A stretch of DNA of 64,000 bases from Oscillospiraceae bacterium (GTDB lineage: Bacteria; Bacillota; Clostridia; Oscillospirales; Ruminococcaceae), in the NCBI GenBank assembly GCA_031253495.1, contig JAIRWC010000037.1, forward strand, positions 51,898 through 115,897. The letters are read 5' to 3'. Shown here one piece after another: positions 37,993-49,060 of this stretch (positions within the stretch are counted from its first letter, which is position 1; each line of letters starts with the position of its first letter). Under the pieces are notes generated by a model. The model was not told the DNA's origin, did not search any database, and saw only the letters and a list, made by a program, of their open reading frames with translations. Position numbers and translations under genes: made by a program.

Positions 37993-40656
37993 ATGAACGC
38001 TTTTATGATGGAAAAAGAACAAATCCTCGAAACGCTCAAAACCGACCCGGACGCCGGGCTGACCTGTTCGCAGGTTATCGAAAACGCCCGGGAACACGGC
38101 GCGAACGTATTGTCGGGGAGCAAGCCCGTATCGCTTTTCAGCCGCGTAATCGGCTCGGTAAAGGAGCCTATGCTGATTATGCTGATTTTGGCGGCGGTTA
38201 TATCCGTCGCCGTCAACGTCGTGCTGCAGGCGACGGGGGAACACGCGGATTTTCTGGAGTGCGCCGGTATTTTGGCGGCAATCGCGCTGTCGGTGGCGAT
38301 AACCGTCGTTATGGAAGGCAAAAGCGCGAAAGCCTTCGAGGCGCTCGCGAAAATAACCGAGGATACCGTCGTTAAGGCAATCAGGGACGGACGGCCCCTG
38401 CTTTTGCATCAAAGAGAAATCGTGGCCGGCGATATAATCATGGTCGAAACCGGCGACAAAGTCCCCGCCGACGGGCGGCTTCTCGAAAGTTCGTCCCTGC
38501 AGGCGGACGAATCCTCGCTGACCGGTGAGAGCGTCCCCGCCGAAAAGAGCGCCGGCGCCGTTTATACCGATGCGAAAACGCCCGTCGCGGAACGCGCGAA
38601 TATGCTGTATTCCGGCAGTTTCATCACAAACGGGAGCGGAAAAATGGCGGTTACCGGCGTCGGGTTTAACACCGAGTTCGGGAAAATCGCGGCGGAGCTT
38701 TCCGTTACCGAAAAAACGACCACCCCGCTGCAGGAAAAACTCGCGAAAATGGGTAAACTCATAGCGTTTTTCGGAACGGCGGCGGCGGCGGTCGCGTTTG
38801 TCGCGCAACTGCTGATATTCATCGCGCGGGGGGAAGCCACTTTCGCCGGAACGGCGGACGCTTTCATAACGAGCATCGTGCTGATAGTCGCCGCCGTTCC
38901 GGAGGGGCTGCCCACGATTGTAGCCGTTTCCCTTGCCATTAACATCATAAAGATGTCAAAGCATAACGCGCTTGTAAAAAAGATGGTCGCCTGCGAAACC
39001 ATCGGCTGCATCAACGTAATATGCTCCGATAAAACGGGAACGCTCACCGAAAACCGCATGACGGTCGTCGGCGTTTACGACGGGAAGGGCGTCGTTAAGC
39101 CCGAAGCGTTGAAAAACGGCGCGTTAATTGACAATTTTTGCCTAAACGGCACCGCCGACGTAAATTTCGGGGACGGCGCCCCGAAACCCATAGGCAACCC
39201 CACGGAATGCGCCCTGCTTTTCGCGGCGAACGCTTCCGGGCATGATTACAGAGCAATCCGTTTTGAGCATGTCGCGGAACACGTCTTCCCGTTCTCGTCG
39301 GAAAACAAAAACATGACCTCAATATTCAAAACCGAGGACGGGTACACGGCGTTTTCAAAGGGGAGCCCGGAGAAAATATTTTCAATGTGCGACATTTCTG
39401 AAAAAGAAAAGGCCGAGGCGGCGCGGCAAATCGTTTTGTTTCAGGAGAAAGCCTGCCGCGTAATCGCTTTCGCGCGAAAAACAATCGCCGCCCCGGCGAA
39501 CGGCGATTACGACGCGGCAAGGGAGGAAATTGAAAAAGGCATGACCTTCGACGGGTTCGCGGCGATTACCGACCCGGTTCGCGGGGAAGTGCGCGAAGCC
39601 CTGAATCGATGCCGAAGCGCGGGGATAAACGTGAAAATATTGACCGGCGACAATATAATCACCGCGAAAGCGATTGCCGACGAGCTTGACCTGCTTGACG
39701 GGGGCGTCGCCGCCGAAGCGCGGGAATTGGAGCATTTATCCGATGAAGAGCTTACAAAAGCGCTCGCGAAAATCCGTATAATCGCCCGAAGCACCCCCGC
39801 CGTAAAAATGCGGGTGGTAAAGCTGCTGAAAGCCGGCGGAAACGTGGTCGCCGTCACGGGCGACGGCATAAACGACGCCCCCGCCATAAAGAACGCCGAC
39901 GCGGGAATAGCCATGGGCGTTACCGGAACGGAAGTCTCGAAAGAGGCGGCGGACATCGTGCTTTTGGACGACTCGTTCGCCACCATAGTGAAAGCGGTTC
40001 AGTGGGGGCGCGGCATTTACGAGAACTTTCAAAGGTTTATCGTGTTTCAGCTGACTGTGAACCTTTCGTCCGTCATGGTCGTGCTCGCTTCCGTTCTGCT
40101 CGGTTTAGGCGCGCCTTTCACCGCGCTGCAGCTGCTGTGGATTAACATTATCATGGACGGGCCGCCCGCGCTTACGTTGGGATTGGAACCCATACGGGAC
40201 GACCTTATGAAACGCGCCCCGACCAAAAGGAACGCGAGCATCGTTTCACGGGGGATGCTGGCGAAAATCGTAACGAACGGCGTGTTTATCTTCGCGGTTT
40301 CGCTGTCGCAGCATAAATTTGATTTTCTGGGAGCGGGCCCCGAACGGGAGCCGACGGTTTTCTTCACGCTTTTCGTGATGTTTCAGCTTTTTAACGCCTT
40401 TAACAGCCGCGAAACCGGCGACGCGAGCATATTTGAAAACTTTACGCGCAACAAGATGATGATTTTGGCCGCGGGCGCGGCGTTCGTCCTGCAAATACTG
40501 ATTACGCAGTTCGGCGGGGCGTTTTTCAAAACCGTCCCCCTGCCGTTCGTCATGTGGCTGAAAATAATCGGGGCGGCGGCGGCAATCGTCGTAATTTCCG
40601 AAGCCGTTAAGCTGATTAAAAGACGGACGGGGAAAACGGCCTCACCCGCGCGTTGA
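37993..40656 (+). CDS. P2-type cation-transporting ATPase
   Basis: CSDKTGTLTENRM, VTGDGINDAPAIKNADAGIAMG, VAAVPEGLPTIV. Confidence 0.95.
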   Translation: MNAFMMEKEQILETLKTDPDAGLTCSQVIENAREHGANVLSGSKPVSLFSRVIGSVKEPMLIMLILAAVISVAVNVVLQATGEHADFLECAGILAAIALSVAITVVMEGKSAKAFEALAKITEDTVVKAIRDGRPLLLHQREIVAGDIIMVETGDKVPADGRLLESSSLQADESSLTGESVPAEKSAGAVYTDAKTPVAERANMLYSGSFITNGSGKMAVTGVGFNTEFGKIAAELSVTEKTTTPLQEKLAKMGKLIAFFGTAAAAVAFVAQLLIFIARGEATFAGTADAFITSIVLIVAAVPEGLPTIVAVSLAINIIKMSKHNALVKKMVACETIGCINVICSDKTGTLTENRMTVVGVYDGKGVVKPEALKNGALIDNFCLNGTADVNFGDGAPKPIGNPTECALLFAANASGHDYRAIRFEHVAEHVFPFSSENKNMTSIFKTEDGYTAFSKGSPEKIFSMCDISEKEKAEAARQIVLFQEKACRVIAFARKTIAAPANGDYDAAREEIEKGMTFDGFAAITDPVRGEVREALNRCRSAGINVKILTGDNIITAKAIADELDLLDGGVAAEARELEHLSDEELTKALAKIRIIARSTPAVKMRVVKLLKAGGNVVAVTGDGINDAPAIKNADAGIAMGVTGTEVSKEAADIVLLDDSFATIVKAVQWGRGIYENFQRFIVFQLTVNLSSVMVVLASVLLGLGAPFTALQLLWINIIMDGPPALTLGLEPIRDDLMKRAPTKRNASIVSRGMLAKIVTNGVFIFAVSLSQHKFDFLGAGPEREPTVFFTLFVMFQLFNAFNSRETGDASIFENFTRNKMMILAAGAAFVLQILITQFGGAFFKTVPLPFVMWLKIIGAAAAIVVISEAVKLIKRRTGKTASPAR

Positions 40657-40660
40657 CGTA

Positions 40661-40689
40661 TTGACTTTACCGCGAAAAGACTGTATAAT
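40661..40689 (+). promoter_or_regulatory. Promoter of GH10 gene
   Basis: TTGACT - 17 bp - TATAAT. Confidence 0.75.
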
Positions 40690-40718
40690 TGTGTCGAGGA
40701 CCAAATCTGACACAATTA
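40686..40718 (+). promoter_or_regulatory. Operator-like inverted repeat overlapping -10/+1 of GH10 gene
   Basis: TAATTGTGTC N13 GACACAATTA, 10-bp perfect arms. Confidence 0.75.
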
Positions 40719-40732
40719 CGGAGGTTACGGAT

Positions 40733-42655
40733 ATGTTTAAAAGAAGGGCGGCGGTTTACGCGTTTATTCTGCTGTTCGCGCTTGTTTCGCCGTCGGGCGC
40801 GGGCATGGGCGCCAAGGCTTCGGAAGAGACCGGGCTGACGGAGATTTACTCTTTTTCGTTTGACGGCGAAACTAAGGTTGACGAATTTTTCAGCGCGAGC
40901 GCGTCGATAGAGATTGAGCGGGTTTCCGAAACGGGCGCGGGGCGCGGCGACGACGGTGCGCTTAAGGTTACGCATATCGAAGGCAAGGGTTACGACAGCT
41001 ACGACAACGCCGTCAGGCTGACGTTCCCCGAACCGCTGTCCGCGGGCGCGTCGTACCGGATTTCCGCGTGGTTTTACGCCCCCGCCGAGGGGAACGAGGA
41101 CAAGAAAACGCTCACCGGACCGGGTATCGTGCTGAACGGGGATTACGCGGGGGCGCAGGGCGTGTCGAAGTTTCCGCCTGATTTCGGGACGCTGCCGATT
41201 GGCGAGTGGAAGGGGATAGACGTTACGCTCCCCGCTTTGGAATCGCCCGTTAATTTCATCGACATCCGCATAGTGGTGAACGACAAACCGAATTATCCCG
41301 ACGTTTGGCTGATAGACGACATAACGGTTTCGCAATCGGGGGAGGCGGAGGAAACGAAAACCCCGGAATGGGATTTGACGCTCCCGCCGCTGAAAGACGT
41401 TTTCGCGGATTATTTTATGATAGGGAACATCATGGAGCCCGCCCAAACTTTCGACGCGGAAACGACGGCGATGTTCAAACACCATTACAACATCGTTACC
41501 GCCGAAAATTCCATGAAGCCGTCTTCGCTGTCAAGGTCGAAGGGGCAGTATAGTTTCTCAAGCGCGGACGCTTTCGTCGACTGGGCGGAGGAAAACGGTC
41601 TGCTTGTTCACGGGCATACCCTCGTGTGGCATTCGCAATCGGCCAAGTGGCTGACTTCCGGTGAAGACGGCGCGCCGCTCACCCGGGAAGAGGCGAGGGC
41701 GAACATGGAGGAATATATAAACGAAGTCGCGGGGCGTTACGCGGGCAGAATCTACTCGTGGGACGTTGTGAACGAGGCGTTCCTCACCAGCGTGAGCGGC
41801 GTCCCCGACGACTGGAAAACCGCGTTAAGGGCGCGGGGCGGCGGTTCCGAGGCGTCGCCGTGGTACGCGGCGTACGAGAACGGCGCGGACGAAAGCAAGG
41901 GCGAACACGCCTCCGACTATATTTATGACGCGTTCGTGTTCGCGCGGCTTGCCGACCCCGCCGCGAAGCTGTATTACAACGATTTTAACGAAACCTATCA
42001 GGGCAAGCGGACGGTTATCGCCATGATGACGGAAGAGCTTAACGAAAAATGGAAAGGCGACTCAAGGAACGCCGAACCCGACCGCCTGTTAATCGAGGGG
42101 ATAGGTATGCAGGCGCATTATTGGACGTCGGACTTAAAACCCGAAGATGTGGAAGCCACTATTAAGCGTTTTGCGGAGACCGGGGCGGCAATCAGCGTTT
42201 CAGAGCTTGATATGCCGCTCGGAAACTGGCAGAAATTCGGCGAACCGACGGAAGCGCAGTTTAAGCGGCAGGCGGACTTATACAGGCAGGTGTTCGAGGT
42301 TTATTTGGATTACGCCGACAGTATCGAGCGCGTTACTTTCTGGGGGAAAGCCGACCCGCAGAGTTGGCGCGGGCGGGGGTATCCGCTTTTGTTCGACAAA
42401 TATTTCGCCGCCAAGGGGGCTTTTTGGGCGGTAATGGATACGGTCGGGGTTTCCGAGGGCGACGTAATCGAGACCAAACCCCCCGTCGAATCCGGGACGG
42501 AACCCGATGATGACGACGATAACGGCGATAACGATGATAACGGCGATAACGGCGGGGATTCCGGCGGCGACGGGATGATATGGGTAATAGTAATAGCCGC
42601 CGGGGTTATGGGCGTCGCGGCGTCGGCGTTCCTCGCGACGAGGGGGAGAAAATAG
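40733..42655 (+). CDS. GH10 endo-1,4-beta-xylanase with N-terminal carbohydrate-binding-like domain, Asp/Gly linker and C-terminal TM
   Basis: WDVVNEAF and VSELDMPL catalytic motifs; HTLVWHSQ; C-terminal MIWVIVIAAGVMGVAASAFLATRGRK. Confidence 0.93.
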   Translation: MFKRRAAVYAFILLFALVSPSGAGMGAKASEETGLTEIYSFSFDGETKVDEFFSASASIEIERVSETGAGRGDDGALKVTHIEGKGYDSYDNAVRLTFPEPLSAGASYRISAWFYAPAEGNEDKKTLTGPGIVLNGDYAGAQGVSKFPPDFGTLPIGEWKGIDVTLPALESPVNFIDIRIVVNDKPNYPDVWLIDDITVSQSGEAEETKTPEWDLTLPPLKDVFADYFMIGNIMEPAQTFDAETTAMFKHHYNIVTAENSMKPSSLSRSKGQYSFSSADAFVDWAEENGLLVHGHTLVWHSQSAKWLTSGEDGAPLTREEARANMEEYINEVAGRYAGRIYSWDVVNEAFLTSVSGVPDDWKTALRARGGGSEASPWYAAYENGADESKGEHASDYIYDAFVFARLADPAAKLYYNDFNETYQGKRTVIAMMTEELNEKWKGDSRNAEPDRLLIEGIGMQAHYWTSDLKPEDVEATIKRFAETGAAISVSELDMPLGNWQKFGEPTEAQFKRQADLYRQVFEVYLDYADSIERVTFWGKADPQSWRGRGYPLLFDKYFAAKGAFWAVMDTVGVSEGDVIETKPPVESGTEPDDDDDNGDNDDNGDNGGDSGGDGMIWVIVIAAGVMGVAASAFLATRGRK

Positions 42656-42763
42656 CCGCCTTTCCGTCGGCGGTTCGGGCAAAAAACGCTTGTAACTTAT
42701 CCGAAAGTATGTTATACTGTTGTAAAAAAAGAATCACGTTGAAAGGCGGGCGTAACGACCGGT

Positions 42764-44020
42764 ATGTTTAAAATCGCGATTTTGGGACACGGGGTAGTCG
42801 GTTCGGGAACGACGGAGGTGTTCTTCAAAAACAAGGAGAGCATTGAAAAAAAATTAGGCGGCGAGGTTGACGTAAAATATATTCTCGATATAAGGGATTT
42901 TTCGGATTTGCCTTACGGCGACAGGTTCGTAAAGGATTTCGGCGTTATTTTGAACGACCCGGAGGTAAGCGTCGCGGCCGAACTAATCGGCGGCTTGAAC
43001 CCCGCTTACGATTTTGTGAAGGCGCTCCTTAACGCGGGGAAAAGCGTCGTAACTTCCAATAAGGAGCTTGTGGCTCAAAAGGGCGCGGAGCTTTTGAAAA
43101 CCGCGCGGGACAACGGCGTACGCTTCTTTTTTGAAGCGAGCGTGGGCGGCGGGATTCCGATAATCCGGCCGCTTCACCAATGCCTTGCCGCCAACGAAAT
43201 CCATGAAATAGCGGGAATCCTCAACGGTACCACCAATTTCATTTTGACTAAGATGTTCCGCGACGGCATGGGCTTCGGCGAAGCGCTCGGGCTGGCGCAG
43301 GAGCGCGGTTACGCCGAACACGACCCTTCCGACGACGTGGACGGGCACGACACCTGCCGGAAAATCTGCATATTGGCGTCCTTGGCGTTCGGGAAACACG
43401 TCTACCCCGACGGAGTTTACACGGAGGGGATAAGGGGCATAACCCGCGAAGACGTGAGTTACTGCGAAAACTGGAGCGGCTCGTCGGGCAAGGGCGCCGT
43501 CAAACTTATAGGGCGGGCCGTCAGGAGCGGCGAAAAAGCCGTCGTTATGGTCTGCCCCGCGTTCGTGAACGGCTCAAGCCAGTTAGCCGGGGTGGACGAC
43601 GTGTTTAACGCCATACTCGTCCGCGGGGACGCGACGGGCGACGTGGTGTTCTACGGGAAAGGCGCCGGGAAATACCCCACCGCAAGCGCGGTGGTGAACG
43701 ATATTGTCAGCGCGCTGAAAAATCCGGGCTCGGGGAAAAGGCGCTCCCTCCACTGGGAAGACGCCCCGAAACAGTCCGAACCGGAGGATTACGGCGGTCT
43801 GACAAGCGGTTTTTACCTAAGGATTAAAGGCTCGAATCCCGAAGCGGCGGCGAACGGCGCGTTCGGGGACGTCGCCTTTTTAAGCGGGAACGGCCGCCCG
43901 GGGGATGAAGCCGCGTTCGTCACCGGTAAAATGAGCGGCGGCGAGTTTGGCGCCAAGTTAGGCGCGTTGAGGGGGAAAGCGGAAATTCTGGGGAGGGCGA
44001 GGGTGTTCGATGATTTGTAG
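42764..44020 (+). CDS. hom: Homoserine dehydrogenase
   Basis: ILGHGVVGSGT, NGTTNFILTKM, DPSDDVDGHDTCRKICIL. Confidence 0.94.
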   Translation: MFKIAILGHGVVGSGTTEVFFKNKESIEKKLGGEVDVKYILDIRDFSDLPYGDRFVKDFGVILNDPEVSVAAELIGGLNPAYDFVKALLNAGKSVVTSNKELVAQKGAELLKTARDNGVRFFFEASVGGGIPIIRPLHQCLAANEIHEIAGILNGTTNFILTKMFRDGMGFGEALGLAQERGYAEHDPSDDVDGHDTCRKICILASLAFGKHVYPDGVYTEGIRGITREDVSYCENWSGSSGKGAVKLIGRAVRSGEKAVVMVCPAFVNGSSQLAGVDDVFNAILVRGDATGDVVFYGKGAGKYPTASAVVNDIVSALKNPGSGKRRSLHWEDAPKQSEPEDYGGLTSGFYLRIKGSNPEAAANGAFGDVAFLSGNGRPGDEAAFVTGKMSGGEFGAKLGALRGKAEILGRARVFDDL

Positions 44021-44030
44021 GGGAAATCGA

Positions 44031-44046
44031 CCGCCGCGCGCGGCGG
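44031..44046. repeat. 16-bp perfect GC palindrome upstream of pyrH
   Basis: CCGCCGCGCGCGGCGG followed by AACCCCTTTTAAAAG. Confidence 0.7.
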
Positions 44047-44085
44047 AACCCCTTTTAAAAGATTATACCGCAAAGGAGCGAACAT

Positions 44086-44813
44086 ATGGGGAATAAGCCT
44101 GTATTCAACCGGATTATCCTGAAGCTTTCGGGCGAGGCTTTGGCGGGCGAAAAGCGGTTCGGGCTGTGTATCGACACCGTTACCGAAATCTGCGGCAGCA
44201 TAAAGAAATGCCGCGACGCCGGGGTTCAAATCGGGATTGTCGTGGGCGGCGGCAATTTTTGGCGGGGGCGTACAAGCGAGAATATGGACAAGGTTCGCGC
44301 CGACCAGATAGGTATGCTCGCCACGACGATGAACGCTTTGGCGGTGGGCGACGTTCTTGAATCGCTCGGGTGCGAGGTAAGGGTTCAGACGGCGATTGAA
44401 ATGCGGCAGCTTACCGAGCCTTACATAAGACAAAAAGCCATCCGCAATTTGGAAAAGGGGCGGATAATGATATTCGGGTGCGGTACGGGGAGTCCGTTTT
44501 TCTCCACCGATTCGGCGGCGGCGTTAAGGGCGGCCGAGATGGAGGCGGATATTTTGCTCAAAGCCACCATGGTGGACGGCGTTTACGACAAAGACCCGCT
44601 GAAATTCGACGATGCGGTTAAGTACGACACCCTCGAGCATAAGGACATTCTCGTGGGGGGGTTGCGAGTCCTCGACGGAACGGCGGCGGCTATGTGTATA
44701 GACTGCGGTATCCCGCTTATCGTGTTCGACCTGCACCGCCCCGATAACATATACGACGCGGTTATGGGCGAAAAAGTGGGAACGACGGTCAATTACGAAA
44801 GGGGGACGGAGCC

Positions 44814-44817
<4 letters not shown>
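44086..44817 (+). CDS. pyrH: UMP kinase
   Basis: RIILKLSGEALAG, GGGNFWRG, KATMVDGVYDKDP. Confidence 0.97.
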
Positions 44818-46433
<1,616 letters not shown>

Positions 46434-46461
46434 TTTTTAAAACGATTAAGGAGGGCTCGTC

Positions 46462-47016
46462 ATGCAAGACGCGATGGAACACGCGAAGGAAAAAATGGAA
46501 AAGATTATTTCCGCCTTGGAAAAGGAGTTTTCGACCATTCGGGCGGGGCGGGCGAACCCCGGCGTTCTCGATAAAATCCAAGTGGATTATTACGGGACTA
46601 TGACGCCGATTAACGCCTTGGCCGCCGTTTCCGTGGCGGAAGCGCGCATTTTGGTGGTTTCGCCGTGGGACGCGGGCGCGTTAAAAGCCGTCGAAAAAGC
46701 CATTATGGCCTCCGACATAGGCATCACCCCCACAAACGACGGAAAATGCCTGCGCATAGTATTTCCGCAACTGACCGAGGAACGCAGGAAAGAGCTTGTC
46801 AAACAGATAGGGAAATACGGCGAGGAGGCTAAGGTTTCCGTTCGCGGCGCGCGCCGCGACGCCGTGGATAAGTTCAAGGCGATGAAAAAAACGTCGGAAA
46901 TTACGGAAGACGACTTGAAAGACTGCGAAAAGGACATACAAAAGCTCACGGACAAAAATATCGAGCGCATCGACGGAATTTGCGCGGCGAAAGAAAAAGA
47001 GATTATGACGGTGTAA
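46462..47016 (+). CDS. frr: Ribosome recycling factor
   Basis: EFSTIRAGRANPGVLDKIQVDYYG. Confidence 0.97.
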   Translation: MQDAMEHAKEKMEKIISALEKEFSTIRAGRANPGVLDKIQVDYYGTMTPINALAAVSVAEARILVVSPWDAGALKAVEKAIMASDIGITPTNDGKCLRIVFPQLTEERRKELVKQIGKYGEEAKVSVRGARRDAVDKFKAMKKTSEITEDDLKDCEKDIQKLTDKNIERIDGICAAKEKEIMTV

Positions 47017-47066
47017 CCCGCAAAGGCGTCGAAAACGGCGTTTCGGGAACGCGAGAGGACGGGCGA

Positions 47067-47930
47067 ATGGCAAGACGTATTATTTCGGCGCTCATAGCCG
47101 TGCCGGTCGGGATACTTGTTTTGTGGATAGACAATAAAGAGTTGGTTATAACCGCCTGCGCCGTTTTGGCGGTGGCGGCGGTCTATGAGATTCTGCTTGC
47201 CACCAAATATCTTCAAAACCGTTTTTTATCGGTGTTCAGCTTTATTTTCGTGTTTTCCGCCCCGTTTATCCTCAATTACGGCTTTTTGAACACCCGTTAT
47301 ATTTCTTTCGCTTTTATAGTAGGTCTGTTTGTAATAATGCTGTTCAACCACAAAAAAGTAAAATTGGCCGAGGTCGCCTTAGTGGCGTTCGTTTCGATAT
47401 GCATACCGTTTTCGCTGGCGAGCCTGGGTTTTTTTTACAACGCCGACCCAGAACATTTCGGGGCGTTCAGCGCGCACAGAACATTTTGCGTGGTTTACGC
47501 GCTGACGATTACATGGATAAGCGACGCGGGCGCTTATTTCACCGGAACGTTGCTGGGGAAGCATAAGATGGCACCCGATATCAGCCCCAAAAAAACATGG
47601 GAGGGCTTTTTCGGCGGGATTATTACCGCCGCCGTATTCGGCGTCTTATTGGGTAAGGGGTACGAGTTGTGGGAGTTTGTGTTCACGGGGGGGAACACTT
47701 TCTCGACGGACGTGATTTTCCTTTCGGCGCTGGCGGTGTGCTGCTCGCTGCTCGGCGTCCTCGGGGATTTGTCGGCATCGCTGATAAAGCGTGAATGTTC
47801 GGTCAAGGATTTCGGGAACATCATGCCCGGGCACGGCGGGGTTTTGGACCGGTTCGACAGCGTGCTGTTCGTGGCGCCGCTGGTGTATCTCGTGTTTTTA
47901 TGGTATTTCCCCGTTATCGACAAGGTATGA
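47067..47930 (+). CDS. cdsA: Phosphatidate cytidylyltransferase
   Basis: SDAGAYFTGTLLGKHKMAPDISPKKTWEGFFGG, S-x27-DRxDSxxxxxP. Confidence 0.94.
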   Translation: MARRIISALIAVPVGILVLWIDNKELVITACAVLAVAAVYEILLATKYLQNRFLSVFSFIFVFSAPFILNYGFLNTRYISFAFIVGLFVIMLFNHKKVKLAEVALVAFVSICIPFSLASLGFFYNADPEHFGAFSAHRTFCVVYALTITWISDAGAYFTGTLLGKHKMAPDISPKKTWEGFFGGIITAAVFGVLLGKGYELWEFVFTGGNTFSTDVIFLSALAVCCSLLGVLGDLSASLIKRECSVKDFGNIMPGHGGVLDRFDSVLFVAPLVYLVFLWYFPVIDKV

Positions 47931-48994
47931 TTAAACAAATCGTCGTCCTCGGCTCCACCGGTTCCGTAGGCTCGCAAACGCTTCAGGCGGCCAAGGAGCT
48001 TGGCATAAAGGTAAAGGCGCTGTCCGCCCACTCGAATACGAAGCTGCTGGCAAAACAAGCCGCGGAGTTCTCGCCGGAACGCGTTTGCGTTTCAAGCGAA
48101 AATCCCGATATGCTGTGCGAAATAGCGGCTATGCCGGGTTGCGCGGTCGTCAACGCCATAGTGGGTTCGGCGGGGCTGAAGCCGACGTTGGTCGCCGTTA
48201 ACGCGGGCAACGACGTCGCCATAGCCAATAAGGAGGCGTTGGTGGCGGGCGGAGAAATCATTATGGCGTCGGCCAAGGAGAAGAACGTTCGCGTTATCCC
48301 GGTTGACAGCGAACATTCGGCGATTATGCAATGTCTCGACGGGAAAAACGCCGTTCATAAAATCATATTGACGGCTTCGGGCGGGGCGTTTTTCGGTTAC
48401 GGCAAAAAACGGCTGAAAGGCGTTTCCAAAGAGGCGGCGCTTCGCCATCCGAACTGGAATATGGGCGCGAAGGTTACGGTGGACAGCGCCACCTTGATGA
48501 ATAAAGGGCTGGAATTGATAGAAGCCGTAAGGCTTTTCGGCGTGGACGAATCCCAAATAGAAATCGTCGTCCACCCGCAAAGCATAATCCATTCGGCGGT
48601 GGAATTCGCCGACGGGAGCGTTATTGCCCAAATGGGCGTTCCCGATATGCGGCTGCCCATTCGTTACGCGCTGACCTGCCCCGAAAAGCCGCCGTCGCCG
48701 GTAAGGCGGCTTTCGTTGGTTGAAGCGGGGCGGCTGACTTTCGCCGAGGCGGATGAAAAGGCGTTCCCCCTTCTCGGTTTGGCGCGGGAGGCGGTTCGGT
48801 TGGGGGGGAACGCCCCGTGCGTTCTCAACGCGGCGAACGAGGCGGCGGTGGAAATGTTTTTGAGGGATAAAATAAAGTTTTATCAAATCGCGGAAACCGT
48901 CGCGGAAATATTCGCGAAAACGGATAAAACCAAGGACATATCCCTCGAAATTATAGAAGACACGGAAAAACAAATCAAAGGGATAAAATTTTAA
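47927..48994 (+). CDS. dxr: 1-deoxy-D-xylulose-5-phosphate reductoisomerase
   Basis: VVLGSTGSVGSQTL, NKEALVAGGEII, PVDSEHSAI; ATGA overlap with cdsA. Confidence 0.97.
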   Translation: MIKQIVVLGSTGSVGSQTLQAAKELGIKVKALSAHSNTKLLAKQAAEFSPERVCVSSENPDMLCEIAAMPGCAVVNAIVGSAGLKPTLVAVNAGNDVAIANKEALVAGGEIIMASAKEKNVRVIPVDSEHSAIMQCLDGKNAVHKIILTASGGAFFGYGKKRLKGVSKEAALRHPNWNMGAKVTVDSATLMNKGLELIEAVRLFGVDESQIEIVVHPQSIIHSAVEFADGSVIAQMGVPDMRLPIRYALTCPEKPPSPVRRLSLVEAGRLTFAEADEKAFPLLGLAREAVRLGGNAPCVLNAANEAAVEMFLRDKIKFYQIAETVAEIFAKTDKTKDISLEIIEDTEKQIKGIKF

Positions 48995-49060
48995 AAGTTA
49001 AGAAAGGCGGTCGCGCCGCGGATTTCGTCGGTTTTTGCGCGGGGCGGCACGGTCGTAAAA

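Noticed and set aside
46980-47066. Upstream extension of cdsA ORF overlapping frr
   Set aside because: Lacks family similarity; MARRIISALIAVPVG at 47067 fits a membrane N-terminus.
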